In this document: one piece after another, positions 33,873 through 42,675 of the stretch
Layout: the number at the start of each line of letters is the position of its first letter
Position numbering within the stretch: the first letter of the stretch is position 1
DNA from: Paenarthrobacter nicotinovorans
GTDB taxonomy: Bacteria; Actinomycetota; Actinomycetes; Actinomycetales; Micrococcaceae
DNA length: 64,000 nucleotides
Direction: 5' to 3'
NCBI RefSeq assembly: GCF_021919345.1
Contig: NZ_CP089293.1
Location: 4,154,001 to 4,218,000 of the forward strand
The notes under the pieces: generated by a model
Told to the model about the DNA's origin: nothing
What the model saw: the letters and a program-made list of their open reading frames with translations, nothing else
Database searches by the model: none
Made by a program: the position numbers and the translations under genes

Positions 33873-36320
33873 ATGGACTGTGACATCGAGCTGGAAATCG
33901 ACGCTGGCTCTGCACGCGGTGAATATACGGTGCACGTGGTCCGTGCGCCGGCGGGAGGGCATGCGTCCGGAGCCTTCACCTTGGACGTAGATGGCATCCA
34001 GGACCGGCTTCCGCAGCTTGAGGCCACCGTCCTGGCTTCCGCGGTCGCCGCCCGGCGGACGTTGCCTATCGCCGAGGTTGCGGTTCGGGAAGTGGGGCAG
34101 GAACTCTTTCAAGCACTCTTTACCCGTGAGGTGTACGGCACTTACAGGGCAAGCCTTGGGGCAACACAGCATTCGGGCCAGCAACTTCGCGTGGTGCTTC
34201 GGCTCGCGGCTCCGGAGTTGGCCATGATGCCGTGGGAGACCCTCTTCGACCCCGGGACTGAGACCTACCTTTGCCAGACAGAGCCGCTCATCCGGCACAT
34301 CCCGGCCCCCGATTACAACCAGAACCCGCTGGACGTCGCACCTCCGCTGAGGATTCTGGGCATCGTCGCATCGCCGCGCGACCTGCCTGCCCTTGACGTC
34401 GAGACCGAGAAGGACCACTTGGGCCGGGCTTTGGCCGGCCCCATGAGCGAGGGCCGCGTGGAACTGGTGTGGTCCAAAACCGGGACCTGGGATGACGTCC
34501 AGTCGATGCTCCTCGCCGGCCCATGGCATGTGGTTCATTTTGTCGGGCATGGCGACTACGACCCCCGCACGGACGAGGGCCGGATCGCCCTGGTGGGCCA
34601 GGACGGGCGTGCAGCCATGGTCCGCGCCGTCCGCTTGATGGCCCTGCTCAGCGTGGCCTCCCCCAGGCCACGGCTGGTGGTGCTCAATTCGTGTTCTTCC
34701 GGTGAGATGGGCCAGACCGACCTCTTCTCCGGGACGGCTGCCGCGCTGGTCAGGAGCGGAATAGGCGCTGTGGCGGCCATGCAGTTCGCCATCAGCGACG
34801 CCGCCGCGATCGCCTTCGCCCACGGCTTCTACGCCGCAATCGCCAACGGCCGCACGGTGGACGAAGCCGCCCGCGTTGGCCGCATCTCGGTCATGGCCAG
34901 CCCCGACGGCACGTTGGAATGGGTCACGCCGGCCCTCTACGTCCGGGGCGGCTCCACGCAGCTCTTCACGCTGACGGGGCCGCCGCGCGCACCGGCTTAC
35001 AGTGAAAGCACGACGGCGGCCGCCGCGTCGGGCGGTCAGGCTGCGGTGCCGCCCCCTGCTGTTGCGAACACCGAACAAGCCCACACCGATCAGGCGATGA
35101 AGCGGGCCCAGCTGAGGGCGTTGTACGTGCAGGCAACCGCGGAATTGCGTGCCCGGCGATTCGAGCAGGCCGTCGAGTTGTTTGAGGACCTACTCACTCT
35201 GGAACCCGGTTATAGGGACGCTGCAACGCAAAGGGATGCGGCCCGCAGACGGCTGGAGCTGGCACGTATCTACCGCGAGGCGCTCCAGGCGGAGGAATCC
35301 GGCGATTGGTTGGCCGCTGCGGACGGCTTCGCCTTGGTCCTGGACGACCCCGAGTATCCCCAGGCCGCAGCGCGCAAACAGGACTGCGAGCGAAAGCAAC
35401 GCGTCTCCGACCTAGAGGGGGAACTGCGGTACCACTCCTCCCAGGGCTCCTGGCAGGCAGTGCTCGACGTTTCCAGTGAATTGGCTTCAGTGGACCCCTC
35501 GGCGGCGGATCCCGGCGGGCTCGCCACGGCAGCGCGTGCCGAAATCGAGAAGGCCAAGCCAAAGCAAACCCCTTCCGCGGAGGAGTCCCAAACTGATATG
35601 GCCGGCACCCGGGGTTCGTACACCACCGTGTATCAGCCCCCGCCCCAACCGCGCGCTGCGCCGCTGACCGGTGTGCCGGCGTCGAATATTGCAGCTGCCC
35701 AAGCCGGGCAAAGCCCGGTGGCATCACAGCCGGGCGCGTCCGCGCCATTGAATGCGGTTCCCCTTGCCTGGGGCGGTGCCGTCCTGGCGGTGGCCGGCGG
35801 GCTTGGGGTGTGCTTTGCCGTCTACTTCCTGTGGTTCGATGACAACTATTGGTACGAGAGCGGCGGCGACGCATCCCTGAGGATCCTCTACGGTTTGGTG
35901 GCTCCCCTGGGATACCTGCTGCTGGCCGTCGCCGGCCTTCCGGATCGGACCATCATCGGACGCCTGGTGATGGCCGGAGTTGTTGTCTCAGGTGCGGTCT
36001 TTGGACTTTCGGGACTGAATTACAGCGTGGAACTGACAGCTGTGGTGTTCAGCTTTGTGCATGCAGGTTTTGGGTTGTGCGCGGGCATCCTGGCCATGCG
36101 TTCCAGTCAATCCAGGCTTATGGGCTGGCTGCTGCTCTGGCCCACACTGTCCGTGCCGCTGGTCTGGGTCCAGGACAAGGGAGTGTTCCTTGAGTCCTGG
36201 TACCGGACACACGCCTACTTTGCCTTGATACAGCTTTTTGTGGTTTGCGCGGCCGGTATGGCTTTCCTGGCGGCCTCCCGCCGCCTGCGTGCGCGGTCAA
36301 CGGAAAGGACTGAAAAATGA
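33873..36320 (+). CDS. CHAT-domain protease with TPR region and C-terminal membrane domain
   Basis: An 815-residue protein. The CHAT (caspase-like) domain spans about residues 75-360, with the catalytic pair His226 in VHFVGHGDYD and Cys274 in LNSCSSGEMG. Residues 410-560 are helical and TPR-like (RFEQAVELFEDLLTLEPGYRD and a repeat of this pattern). A Pro/Ala/Gln-rich linker follows. From about residue 640 there are some six membrane helices (GGAVLAVAGGLGVCFAVYFL onward), anchoring the protease to the membrane. The gene overlaps a Trypco1-type gene by four bases. Proteases of this class act in bacterial conflict, stress or cell-death systems; the target here is unknown. Confidence 0.87.
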   Translation: MDCDIELEIDAGSARGEYTVHVVRAPAGGHASGAFTLDVDGIQDRLPQLEATVLASAVAARRTLPIAEVAVREVGQELFQALFTREVYGTYRASLGATQHSGQQLRVVLRLAAPELAMMPWETLFDPGTETYLCQTEPLIRHIPAPDYNQNPLDVAPPLRILGIVASPRDLPALDVETEKDHLGRALAGPMSEGRVELVWSKTGTWDDVQSMLLAGPWHVVHFVGHGDYDPRTDEGRIALVGQDGRAAMVRAVRLMALLSVASPRPRLVVLNSCSSGEMGQTDLFSGTAAALVRSGIGAVAAMQFAISDAAAIAFAHGFYAAIANGRTVDEAARVGRISVMASPDGTLEWVTPALYVRGGSTQLFTLTGPPRAPAYSESTTAAAASGGQAAVPPPAVANTEQAHTDQAMKRAQLRALYVQATAELRARRFEQAVELFEDLLTLEPGYRDAATQRDAARRRLELARIYREALQAEESGDWLAAADGFALVLDDPEYPQAAARKQDCERKQRVSDLEGELRYHSSQGSWQAVLDVSSELASVDPSAADPGGLATAARAEIEKAKPKQTPSAEESQTDMAGTRGSYTTVYQPPPQPRAAPLTGVPASNIAAAQAGQSPVASQPGASAPLNAVPLAWGGAVLAVAGGLGVCFAVYFLWFDDNYWYESGGDASLRILYGLVAPLGYLLLAVAGLPDRTIIGRLVMAGVVVSGAVFGLSGLNYSVELTAVVFSFVHAGFGLCAGILAMRSSQSRLMGWLLLWPTLSVPLVWVQDKGVFLESWYRTHAYFALIQLFVVCAAGMAFLAASRRLRARSTERTEK

Positions 36321-36676
36321 CGCACCTGGTGGAGTTCGCAACGGATGACGGCGGCACGGTGATCGTGGAGGTGGCGAGCACTGCCGGCAGCCTGGTGACA
36401 CGGGGTGGTGAGCACACGGCCGATCACTCGGGGGTCTTCGCGCGTGCCCAGCAGACGTTCCAACGGGCCCTCGAGCATGTCCGTCCCGCGGTCCAAGGCG
36501 TCATTGACGAGTTGCTCAGCCTCGAAAACCGCCCCGACGAGCTGAGTGTGGAGTTCGGGATAGACCTTCATGCGGAGGCGGGCGCCTTTATCGCATCGGC
36601 CAGCACGGCATCCAACTTCAAGGTGCGGCTGACGTGGAACAAGCCTGTTCAACAGCACGGCGCGGCGCAACAATAA
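36317..36676 (+). CDS. CU044_2847/Trypco1-domain protein
   Basis: A 119-residue soluble protein matching the trypsin-co-occurring domain 1 pattern: MTHLVEFATDDGGTVIVEV, FQRALEHVRPAVQGVIDELL, PDELSVEFGIDLHAEAGAFI and ASNFKVRLTW. This domain is known from its association with trypsin-like and CHAT proteases in bacterial conflict systems. Its ATG overlaps the CHAT stop (ATGA), so the two are translationally coupled. It is probably an adaptor, substrate or regulator of the protease. Confidence 0.82.
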   Translation: MTHLVEFATDDGGTVIVEVASTAGSLVTRGGEHTADHSGVFARAQQTFQRALEHVRPAVQGVIDELLSLENRPDELSVEFGIDLHAEAGAFIASASTASNFKVRLTWNKPVQQHGAAQQ

Positions 36677-36680
36677 GGGT

Positions 36681-37187
36681 ATGGCTGAGGAAAATTTCAG
36701 CGGGCCCATTCCCCTCGTGGTGGGCGTCCTTCCCGACCAGCACGTGGAGGTGCTGCAAACGGCCCGGACCCTGGCCGAGCAGCTCGGCGTGCCGCTGGTG
36801 TGCGCCTACGTGGACGAGGCCAGCTACCTCGTGGAGTGGGATCCCTCCCGCGAAACCCACAGGATGTCGCTGCACCCGGAAAAAGACGACGCCGAGGTGG
36901 ACGCGGTCCGGGGGGATCTCGGCAAGATGATCGGGGAAGCCATGGACGGCGGCAGCGCCGACTGGACCCTGCGGCTGCTGGCCGGCGATCCCGCCCGGGC
37001 CCTGGGGCGGCTGGCGGCGGACATCAACGCGTCCATGATCATTGTGGGCTCGCCGGAACCTGGTTTGGGGCACCGGATTTCCGAGGCCCTCAACGGTTCC
37101 GTGGCTGCCTGGCTCAGCCATCACCAGCGCCGGCCGGTGCTGATTGTGCCCCAGAAAAAGCGCCATGACGGGGACCGGAGAAACTAA
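36681..37187 (+). CDS. Universal stress protein (UspA family)
   Basis: A 168-residue single Usp domain: IPLVVGVLPDQHVEVLQTAR at the start, ADINASMIIVGSPEPGLGHR, and SVAAWLSHHQRRPVLIVP at the end. The ATP-binding glycine motif (GSPxxGxxxR...GS) is roughly preserved. It starts 4 bases after the Trypco1 stop, making it the third gene of the CHAT transcript, or a gene read through from it. Its link to the module could be functional or only positional. Confidence 0.87.
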   Translation: MAEENFSGPIPLVVGVLPDQHVEVLQTARTLAEQLGVPLVCAYVDEASYLVEWDPSRETHRMSLHPEKDDAEVDAVRGDLGKMIGEAMDGGSADWTLRLLAGDPARALGRLAADINASMIIVGSPEPGLGHRISEALNGSVAAWLSHHQRRPVLIVPQKKRHDGDRRN

Positions 37188-37240
37188 AGCGAAAGTACTT
37201 ATTCGAGGTGGTGGCATTGGCGTCCCATGGCACGTAGAGT

Positions 37241-37322
37241 GATGAGTGCAGGAAGCGAAAGCGCCTGCTCAAAGACCGCTCCGGAGTGCGTATCCCCCAA
37301 TAACGCACTCCGGAGCTCTTTG
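37241..37322 (+). ncRNA. Candidate small RNA with two hairpins and a C-run loop
   Basis: The 306-base gap between the universal stress gene and the permease has no gene. It does hold a possible transcript: GAGTGCAGG pairs with CCTGCTC around a GCGAAAGC core, followed by a perfect 13-base stem (GCTCCGGAGTGCG at 37278, complement at 37304). The stem loop contains CCCCC, and TCTTTGCTTT follows. A TAGAGT box lies at 37235-37240. The order (structured 5' hairpin, then terminator hairpin with a C-rich loop) is reminiscent of actinobacterial 6C-type RNAs but does not match that consensus fully. It could also simply be the terminator of the upstream operon. Confidence 0.4.
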
Positions 37323-37386
37323 CTTTAACGGCAGCGCGATGCGGCCGCAGCCGCGCCCGATGCGGCCACTACATGCTTAAAGCACA

Positions 37387-37426
37387 ACGGCCCCGGCATG
37401 CCTTTTGACAGGCATGCCGGGGCCGT
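37387..37426. terminator. Strong hairpin, terminator of the permease operon
   Basis: ACGGCCCCGGCATGCC and GGCATGCCGGGGCCGT are perfect 16-base complements with an 8-base loop. It lies 69 bases downstream of the gntP-like stop on the minus strand. A T-rich tract follows on that side. Confidence 0.8.
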
Positions 37427-37494
37427 TCCGGTTTCACATTGGCTCGTGACGGTAGAAGCTCACGACGCCGGAACCCACCGTGGGTGCCGGCGGT

Positions 37495-38886
37495 TCACCT
37501 CACGAAGGTGTACAGCAGGGCCGCCATTCCGAAGCCCACAATGGACAGCACGGTTTCCAGCACGGTCCAGGTCTTCAGGGTGTCCTTGACGGACATGTTG
37601 AAGTACTTGGAGATGATCCAGAATCCGCCGTCGTTGACGTGGCTGGCGATGATGGAGCCGGAGGAAATGGCCACCACGATCAGGGCGAGCTGCGGCTGGG
37701 AGTACCCGGTGGCCAGGCTCGGTGCCAGGATGCCGCCGGTGGTCACGATTGCCACGGTGGCCGAGCCTTGGGCGATGCGCATGCCCGCACTGATGACGAA
37801 CGCGGACAGGATGATCGGCAGGCCGGCCTGGGACAGCGAGTCCGCAACAGCCTTACCAACACCCGTGGCGGACAGGACTGCTCCGAAGAAGGCACCGGCA
37901 CCGACCACGAGGAGAATCATGCCTACGGGCCGCAGCGAAGATCCCGTGATTTCACTGAGCTCGGCGGAGGTCATGCCGCGGCGGATGCCCAGCAGCCACA
38001 TGGCCAGCAGCACGGCCACGGTCAATGCGATGGCCGGGTTGCCGAAGAACTGGAGGACGTCCCGGAAAGCCCCGGGAGGAGCGAAGATGTTGCCGAACGT
38101 GCCGCCAAGGATGAGGATCATGGGCAGGCCGATGGCCAGCAGCACCAGGCCGATGGACGGTTCGTGGCCCCGGGCTCCCTCGGCCTCGGGAACGATCCGG
38201 TCTTCCGGAACGGACACCATCACGCGCTTGCCGATGTACGTACCCCACAGGATGCCGGAAGCGAACCAGGCGGGGATGCCGCAGATGAGGCCCATGAGGA
38301 TGATCCAGCCAAGGTCAACGTGGAAGAGGCCGGCAGCGGCAACAGGGCCGGGGTGCGGAGGCAGGAAGGCGTGGGTTACGGAAAGGCCTGCCAGCAGCGG
38401 CAGTGCGTACAGTGCCAGGGACTTGCCGCCGCGGATGGCGGCAACATAGACCAGCGGCGCAAGGACGAAGATGCCGATATCGAAGAACACCGGAATACCC
38501 AGTACGAAGCCGGTGATGCCCATGGCAAGCGGGGTGCCCTTTTCACCGAAGATCTTCACGAGCCTGCCGAGCAGCACTTCCGCGCCGCCGGACCGTTCCA
38601 GGATGGCGCCCAGCACGGTACCGAGGCCGATGATCACGGTGATGTGGCCGAGGATGCCGGCGAAGCCCTTTTCGATGAGGGCGTCGCTGCTCTTGGTGGC
38701 CGAACCCACCAGGGCTTCCACGGAAATCCCGCCGACCAGGGCCACGATCACACCCGTCCCCACGAGGGCGATGAACGGTTCGAGCTTGACCTTGATGATC
38801 AGGAACAGCAGCAACGCGATGCCCGCGCCTGCCAGGAGGAGCAGGCCGGCGGTGTCGTGCCGCAGCCATTCAAGAAATTCATTCAT
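37495..38886 (-). CDS. GntP-family permease (gluconate or related sugar acid)
   Basis: A 463-residue membrane protein with 12-14 hydrophobic segments of the gluconate:H+ symporter family. It shows HDTAGLLLLAGAGIALLL, IGLGTVLGAILERSGGAEVL, FFDIGIFVLAPLVY, HAFLPPHPGPVAAA (the hallmark PPHPGP) and SHVNDGGFWIISKYFNM near the end. The ATG at 38886 is chosen. It stands 23 bases downstream of a KDPG-aldolase gene in an operon for amino-sugar-acid breakdown, so the natural substrate may be an N-acylated aldonic acid rather than gluconate. Confidence 0.9.
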   Translation of the reverse strand: MNEFLEWLRHDTAGLLLLAGAGIALLLFLIIKVKLEPFIALVGTGVIVALVGGISVEALVGSATKSSDALIEKGFAGILGHITVIIGLGTVLGAILERSGGAEVLLGRLVKIFGEKGTPLAMGITGFVLGIPVFFDIGIFVLAPLVYVAAIRGGKSLALYALPLLAGLSVTHAFLPPHPGPVAAAGLFHVDLGWIILMGLICGIPAWFASGILWGTYIGKRVMVSVPEDRIVPEAEGARGHEPSIGLVLLAIGLPMILILGGTFGNIFAPPGAFRDVLQFFGNPAIALTVAVLLAMWLLGIRRGMTSAELSEITGSSLRPVGMILLVVGAGAFFGAVLSATGVGKAVADSLSQAGLPIILSAFVISAGMRIAQGSATVAIVTTGGILAPSLATGYSQPQLALIVVAISSGSIIASHVNDGGFWIISKYFNMSVKDTLKTWTVLETVLSIVGFGMAALLYTFVR

Positions 38887-38909
38887 GGGCGTTTCTTTCT
38901 GGGTGAGTC

Positions 38910-39545
38910 CTACTTGAGGGTGCTGGTGAAGGCTGCGGCACGTGCCGCGATGTCTGCCCAATCGCCGGCAGCGACTGCTGCGGGCGGGACCACGCTGGTG
39001 CCACAGCAGACTGCGGCAGCACCGGCGTCGAGATAGCTCTTGGCGTTGGAGGCGTCGATGCCTCCCGAAGGCAGCAAACGGATGCCCGGGTACGGGCCCT
39101 GCAAGTCCTTCAGATACGCCGGACCGAGCTGGCGGGCGGGGAAAATCTTGACGGCGGCCGAACCCAGGTCCAGGGCCTGCGCCACCTCTGTGGGGGTCAT
39201 GGCGCCGAGGCTGAAGGGAATTCCCGCAGCCGCAGCAACTGCCGCGACCTCCGGCCTGAGCCCGGGCGTCACCAGGAACTTCGCCCCGGCGTCGATCGCT
39301 GCGCGGGCTTGGTCACCGGTCATGACGGTGCCGATTCCGACGGCGGCACCGTGGTCCGCTGCCGTCTCGGCCGCGCGCTTGACGTGCTTGAGCGCATCCG
39401 GCGTGGTGAACGTCAGCTCGACGCTGCGGATGCCGCCGCTGGCCAAGGCACGGCAGAGGTCGGCCGCGTCCGTAATGGAGGGCGCCCGGACCACAGCGAG
39501 CGTGCGGTCCGTTTCGAGCTGCTGGAGGAATTCTTCGGGGGTCAT
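38910..39545 (-). CDS. eda: 2-dehydro-3-deoxy-6-phosphogluconate (KDPG) aldolase
   Basis: A 211-residue class I aldolase that splits KDPG to pyruvate and glyceraldehyde-3-phosphate. The catalytic elements are the general base Glu in SVELTFTTPDAL and the Schiff-base Lys in AAVKIFPARQLG, with the phosphate loop LPSGGID. The length is typical (about 205-215). The ATG at 39545 overlaps the stop of the D-aminoacylase gene (ATGA). With the KDG kinase across the divergent promoter it completes the lower half of an Entner-Doudoroff-type branch. Confidence 0.92.
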   Translation of the reverse strand: MTPEEFLQQLETDRTLAVVRAPSITDAADLCRALASGGIRSVELTFTTPDALKHVKRAAETAADHGAAVGIGTVMTGDQARAAIDAGAKFLVTPGLRPEVAAVAAAAGIPFSLGAMTPTEVAQALDLGSAAVKIFPARQLGPAYLKDLQGPYPGIRLLPSGGIDASNAKSYLDAGAAAVCCGTSVVPPAAVAAGDWADIAARAAAFTSTLK

Positions 39546-41191
39546 GAGGTGCTGCTTCCTACTCGGGTGAGGCCGTCGCTGTGTCTGCGGAGGGCGCGGC
39601 CGGCGCGTGCGCCGGTGGGTTTGCCGCCGTCGATCGCTGCCATGCCATTGACGAACACGTAGTGGATGCCGTCGGCGGCCTGGCGGGGATTCTCGAACGT
39701 GGCGGTATCGCGGATGGTTGCGGGGTCGAAGAGCACGACGTCGGCTGCGCAACCTTCGCGGACCAGTCCCCTGCCGCTGAGCTTGAGGCGGGCGGCGGGC
39801 CGGCCCGTGAGGTGGTGGACTGTTTCTTCGAGGCTGAGCAGGCCGAGGTCGCGGGAGTAATGGCCGAGGTAGCGCGGGAACGTGCCCCAGGCGCGGGGGT
39901 GTGGTTTGGCGCCGACCAGGAGTCCGTCGCTGCCGCCGGTGTGCGTGCGGTGCTTCATGATGGCCTGGACGTTTTCCTCGTGACCGACGTGTTGCAGGAT
40001 GCCGGTGCCGAGGCGGTCTTCGGTGAGGATGCGCACGAACACGTCGAAGGGATCCTGCCGGGCTTCGGCCGCGATGTCCTTGATGGTCTTTCCCACGAGT
40101 TCTGCGAGCGCCGGGTTCTGCACTCCGCTGATTTCCAGGGTGTCCCACTCGGCAACGACGCCGTGGCAGCCGTCGGAGCCGTAGATCTCCACGGCTTCGC
40201 GGATGCGCGCGCGGGTGTCCGGGTCCGCCAGCCGGGCCAGGGTGGCCTCGGTTCCGCCGGATGAGGCCCAACTCGGCAGGATCGCGGAGAGCGTGGTGGC
40301 GCCGGGGAGGTAGGGGTAGGTGTCCAGGGTGATGTCCACGCCTTGGTCCAGGGCTTGGTCGATCAAGTCCAGGAGTTCCCCGGCGCGGCCCTTGTTTTCG
40401 GCGAAGTTCATGGTGGCGTGGGAAAGGTGGAGGGCGCAGCCGGTATCGCGGCTGAGGGAGATCATCTCGGCGTAGGCTCCCAGGGCGCCCTTGCCGTAGG
40501 AGCGGTGGTGCGGTGCGTAGAAGCCGCCCAACTCACCCACCGTGCGGAGGAGCCCGGCAAGTTCCTCGGTCTGCGCGTACATACCGGGCGTGTAGGTCAG
40601 CCCGGAGCTCATGCCGAGGGCGCCTTCTTCCATCGCCGTGCGGATGACGTCCTGCATGTGCTGTTGTTGCTCCGGCGTGGGGTCTCCTTCAGCGAAACCC
40701 ATCACCATGGCCCGGACGGTCCCTTGGGGTACCAGGTAGGCGGCGTTGGTGGCGATGCGGCCGCCCTCTTCTACGCTGTCGAGGCGGTCGAGGTACTCGC
40801 CCACGGTCCGCCAGTTCCAGTCGAAGCCGGCCGGGTTGTCGTTCCAGCCCGCGATTTTCTCCCGGACACCGGCCAGTGTGGCGTCGTCCACGGGCGCATA
40901 GGACAGTCCGTCCTGGCCCAACAGTTCCGTGGTGACGCCTTGGCTGAGCTTGGCGTAGTGGTCCCGGTTGACCAACAACTGCAGGTCGGAATGCGCGTGC
41001 ATGTCGATGAAACCGGGACTCAGGACCAGGCCGCTGGCATCGATGACACGCTCGGCGCCCGTGTCCGCTGGGGTGAGGCTACCGGCGTCGACGACGGCGG
41101 CAATCACCGCGCCGTCCAGCAGGACGTCCGCTGGGCGGCGGTCCGCTCCGGTTCCGTCCACCAGGGTGGCATTGCTGATGAGGGTCTTCAT
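39542..41191 (-). CDS. N-acyl-D-amino acid deacylase family amidohydrolase
   Basis: A 549-residue amidohydrolase of the D-aminoacylase/dihydroorotase-like group. The metal motif is FIDMHAHSDLQLL, followed by GQDGLSYAPVDD, HHRSYGKGALGAYAEMI, LHLSHATMNFA and the catalytic Asp region TGGSDGLLVGAKPHPRAWG, and it ends with VNGMAAIDGGKPTGARAGR. Known relatives deacylate N-acyl-D-amino acids, and some act on N-acetylated sugar acids. Tight coupling to the PLP deaminase and KDPG aldolase favours an N-acylated 2-amino sugar acid as substrate. The start at 41191 is preferred over an upstream shadow. Confidence 0.87.
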   Translation of the reverse strand: MKTLISNATLVDGTGADRRPADVLLDGAVIAAVVDAGSLTPADTGAERVIDASGLVLSPGFIDMHAHSDLQLLVNRDHYAKLSQGVTTELLGQDGLSYAPVDDATLAGVREKIAGWNDNPAGFDWNWRTVGEYLDRLDSVEEGGRIATNAAYLVPQGTVRAMVMGFAEGDPTPEQQQHMQDVIRTAMEEGALGMSSGLTYTPGMYAQTEELAGLLRTVGELGGFYAPHHRSYGKGALGAYAEMISLSRDTGCALHLSHATMNFAENKGRAGELLDLIDQALDQGVDITLDTYPYLPGATTLSAILPSWASSGGTEATLARLADPDTRARIREAVEIYGSDGCHGVVAEWDTLEISGVQNPALAELVGKTIKDIAAEARQDPFDVFVRILTEDRLGTGILQHVGHEENVQAIMKHRTHTGGSDGLLVGAKPHPRAWGTFPRYLGHYSRDLGLLSLEETVHHLTGRPAARLKLSGRGLVREGCAADVVLFDPATIRDTATFENPRQAADGIHYVFVNGMAAIDGGKPTGARAGRALRRHSDGLTRVGSSTS

Positions 41192-41199
41192 GGCGGGTC

Positions 41200-42519
41200 C
41201 TAGAAGAAGGTGTGGATGAGGTCGACGACGGTCTGGTCGCCGCCCGGCGTGGAATCCGCGAGCACCGGGATGACCGTCCATTTGTCGAAGGCGGTGCACG
41301 GATGGGACAGGCCCAGCCGGACGACGTCGCCGGGGCGGACGGTGGTGGTGTCGGGGTTGAAGGTCAGGAAGCTGTGCTGGTCGTTGACCGAAGTGATTTC
41401 GGCTCCGACCAGGGGCTCCATGGCTCCGCCGAGGGTTGAGCCGATGAACTGCGGCTCGGGCAGGCCTTCGTCGAACGGAAGGTCCCGCTTGCCGGCGTCG
41501 AGGAGTGCAAGGCCCGGTTCCGGTTGCGACACAACCCGTGCCCAGCCGTACATTCCGGGGCTGAAGGGTTGGTTGCCCGCCCGGGAGAACGGCGAGATTC
41601 CGCGGTAGAAACCGTCGTCGTGGATGATGTAGGCGCCGCTGCGGATCATGAGATCCACTTTCAAGGAATGAGACACAGTCGGGGCCGCCTCCGCTGTGGT
41701 GCTGATGCAGGGGGACAGCACAGTGACGACGTCGTCGAAGTACGCGCTGCCACCGGCCGTGATGATGACGGAGCCGGAACCGTACAACCCGGCGGCGAGC
41801 AGCTCCTCGTGAAGCAGCCGCATCTTGGCGAGGTACCCGCGGACGGCGGCCAGTCCGGCGTCGTCCGCTGTGTGCGCGAGCGAGCCTTCGTACCCGGCGA
41901 CGCCCACAAGGCGAAGGTGCTCCGCGGCATCAACGGCCCGGGCAACCTCAAGCGCGGCATCCACACCGCGGGCTCCGGTCCGCCCACCGTGTGCGCCCAG
42001 CTCAACCAGGACATCCAGAACAGAGTCGGTGCCGGCCAAGGTCCGTTCGATCAGCGCGACCGTGTCCACTGAATCAACCCAGGACAGGATGGCGGAGTCC
42101 TGCTCCGCCACCCACTGGATGGCGTGGGGATCCGTGAGGCTGTTGGCGAGCTGCAGGTTGCGGACTCCGAACCCGCGGGCCACCCGCAGCTGCGCGAAGT
42201 TGGCCAGCGTGATGCCCCAGGCTCCCCGGTTGAGCTGCTCGGCCCAGAGCTGCGGGGACATGGTGGTTTTGCCGTGGGGAGCGAGCAGCACGCCCTTGTC
42301 TGCGCACCACTTCGCCAGGTGGTCGGCGTTGCCCTGGAGTGCCTGGGCGTCGAGGGTGAGCAGCGGGGTCTGCAGCGCGGCCAGAGTTGGCTTGGCCGCA
42401 AGGAAATCAGCGTGCGTGATCCCGTTGGCGGCGGCGGGGATGGCCTTGTGGCGCCAGTCGAGCCGGCGCTCGGCCAAGGATGCCACGGCGGTTGCCGAGA
42501 TGGCTTCGGAAGTGTCCAC
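41200..42519 (-). CDS. PLP-dependent D-amino acid deaminase (D-serine dehydratase/D-threonine aldolase-like fold)
   Basis: A 439-residue fold-type III PLP enzyme. Lys84 in LLAPHGKTTMSP is the Schiff-base lysine, and LGLSHPCTAFDKW near the C-terminus carries the His/Cys pair that binds zinc in DSD1-type D-serine dehydratases. Other family elements are ELGAHGGRTGARG and ITAGGSAYFDDVV. In this operon it could dehydrate and deaminate a 2-amino-2-deoxy aldonic acid (glucosaminate) to 2-keto-3-deoxygluconate, the substrate of the adjacent kinase; the alternative is ordinary D-amino acid deamination. It heads the minus-strand operon. Confidence 0.86.
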   Translation of the reverse strand: MDTSEAISATAVASLAERRLDWRHKAIPAAANGITHADFLAAKPTLAALQTPLLTLDAQALQGNADHLAKWCADKGVLLAPHGKTTMSPQLWAEQLNRGAWGITLANFAQLRVARGFGVRNLQLANSLTDPHAIQWVAEQDSAILSWVDSVDTVALIERTLAGTDSVLDVLVELGAHGGRTGARGVDAALEVARAVDAAEHLRLVGVAGYEGSLAHTADDAGLAAVRGYLAKMRLLHEELLAAGLYGSGSVIITAGGSAYFDDVVTVLSPCISTTAEAAPTVSHSLKVDLMIRSGAYIIHDDGFYRGISPFSRAGNQPFSPGMYGWARVVSQPEPGLALLDAGKRDLPFDEGLPEPQFIGSTLGGAMEPLVGAEITSVNDQHSFLTFNPDTTTVRPGDVVRLGLSHPCTAFDKWTVIPVLADSTPGGDQTVVDLIHTFF

Positions 42520-42577
42520 GCGTTGATTCCCTTCGCGGTGCTGCGGCGTTGAAGCTGCGTTTTGGGTTGATTCTCTT

Positions 42578-42598
42578 GCGTTGCGTATTTTGCAACGC
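42578..42598. promoter_or_regulatory. Inverted repeat in the deaminase/kinase divergent promoter
   Basis: GCGTTGC-GTATTTT-GCAACGC: perfect 7-base arms with a 7-base AT-rich spacer, overlapped by a further TTGCA(ACGCTGG)TTGCAA arrangement up to 42610. It lies midway in the 156-base region between the divergent operons and is a good candidate for the adjacent IclR regulator. Confidence 0.6.
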
Positions 42599-42675
42599 TG
42601 GTTGCAAACCTGCTGGTGATATGTCTAACATGGTGGCGGATAGAGAGTCAAGGCCGCTGCGAAGCGCGCGAACCT

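Noticed and set aside
33750..35084. Minus-strand extension of the small gene into the CHAT gene (511-codon frame)
   Set aside because: Only the terminal 62-66 codons look protein-like and have a ribosome-binding site; the rest is the antisense shadow of the CHAT gene.
37241..37322. Definite 6C RNA
   Set aside because: Only one hairpin has a C-rich loop and its C-run is five; the canonical two-hairpin C6 pattern is not met, so only a generic small-RNA candidate is reported.
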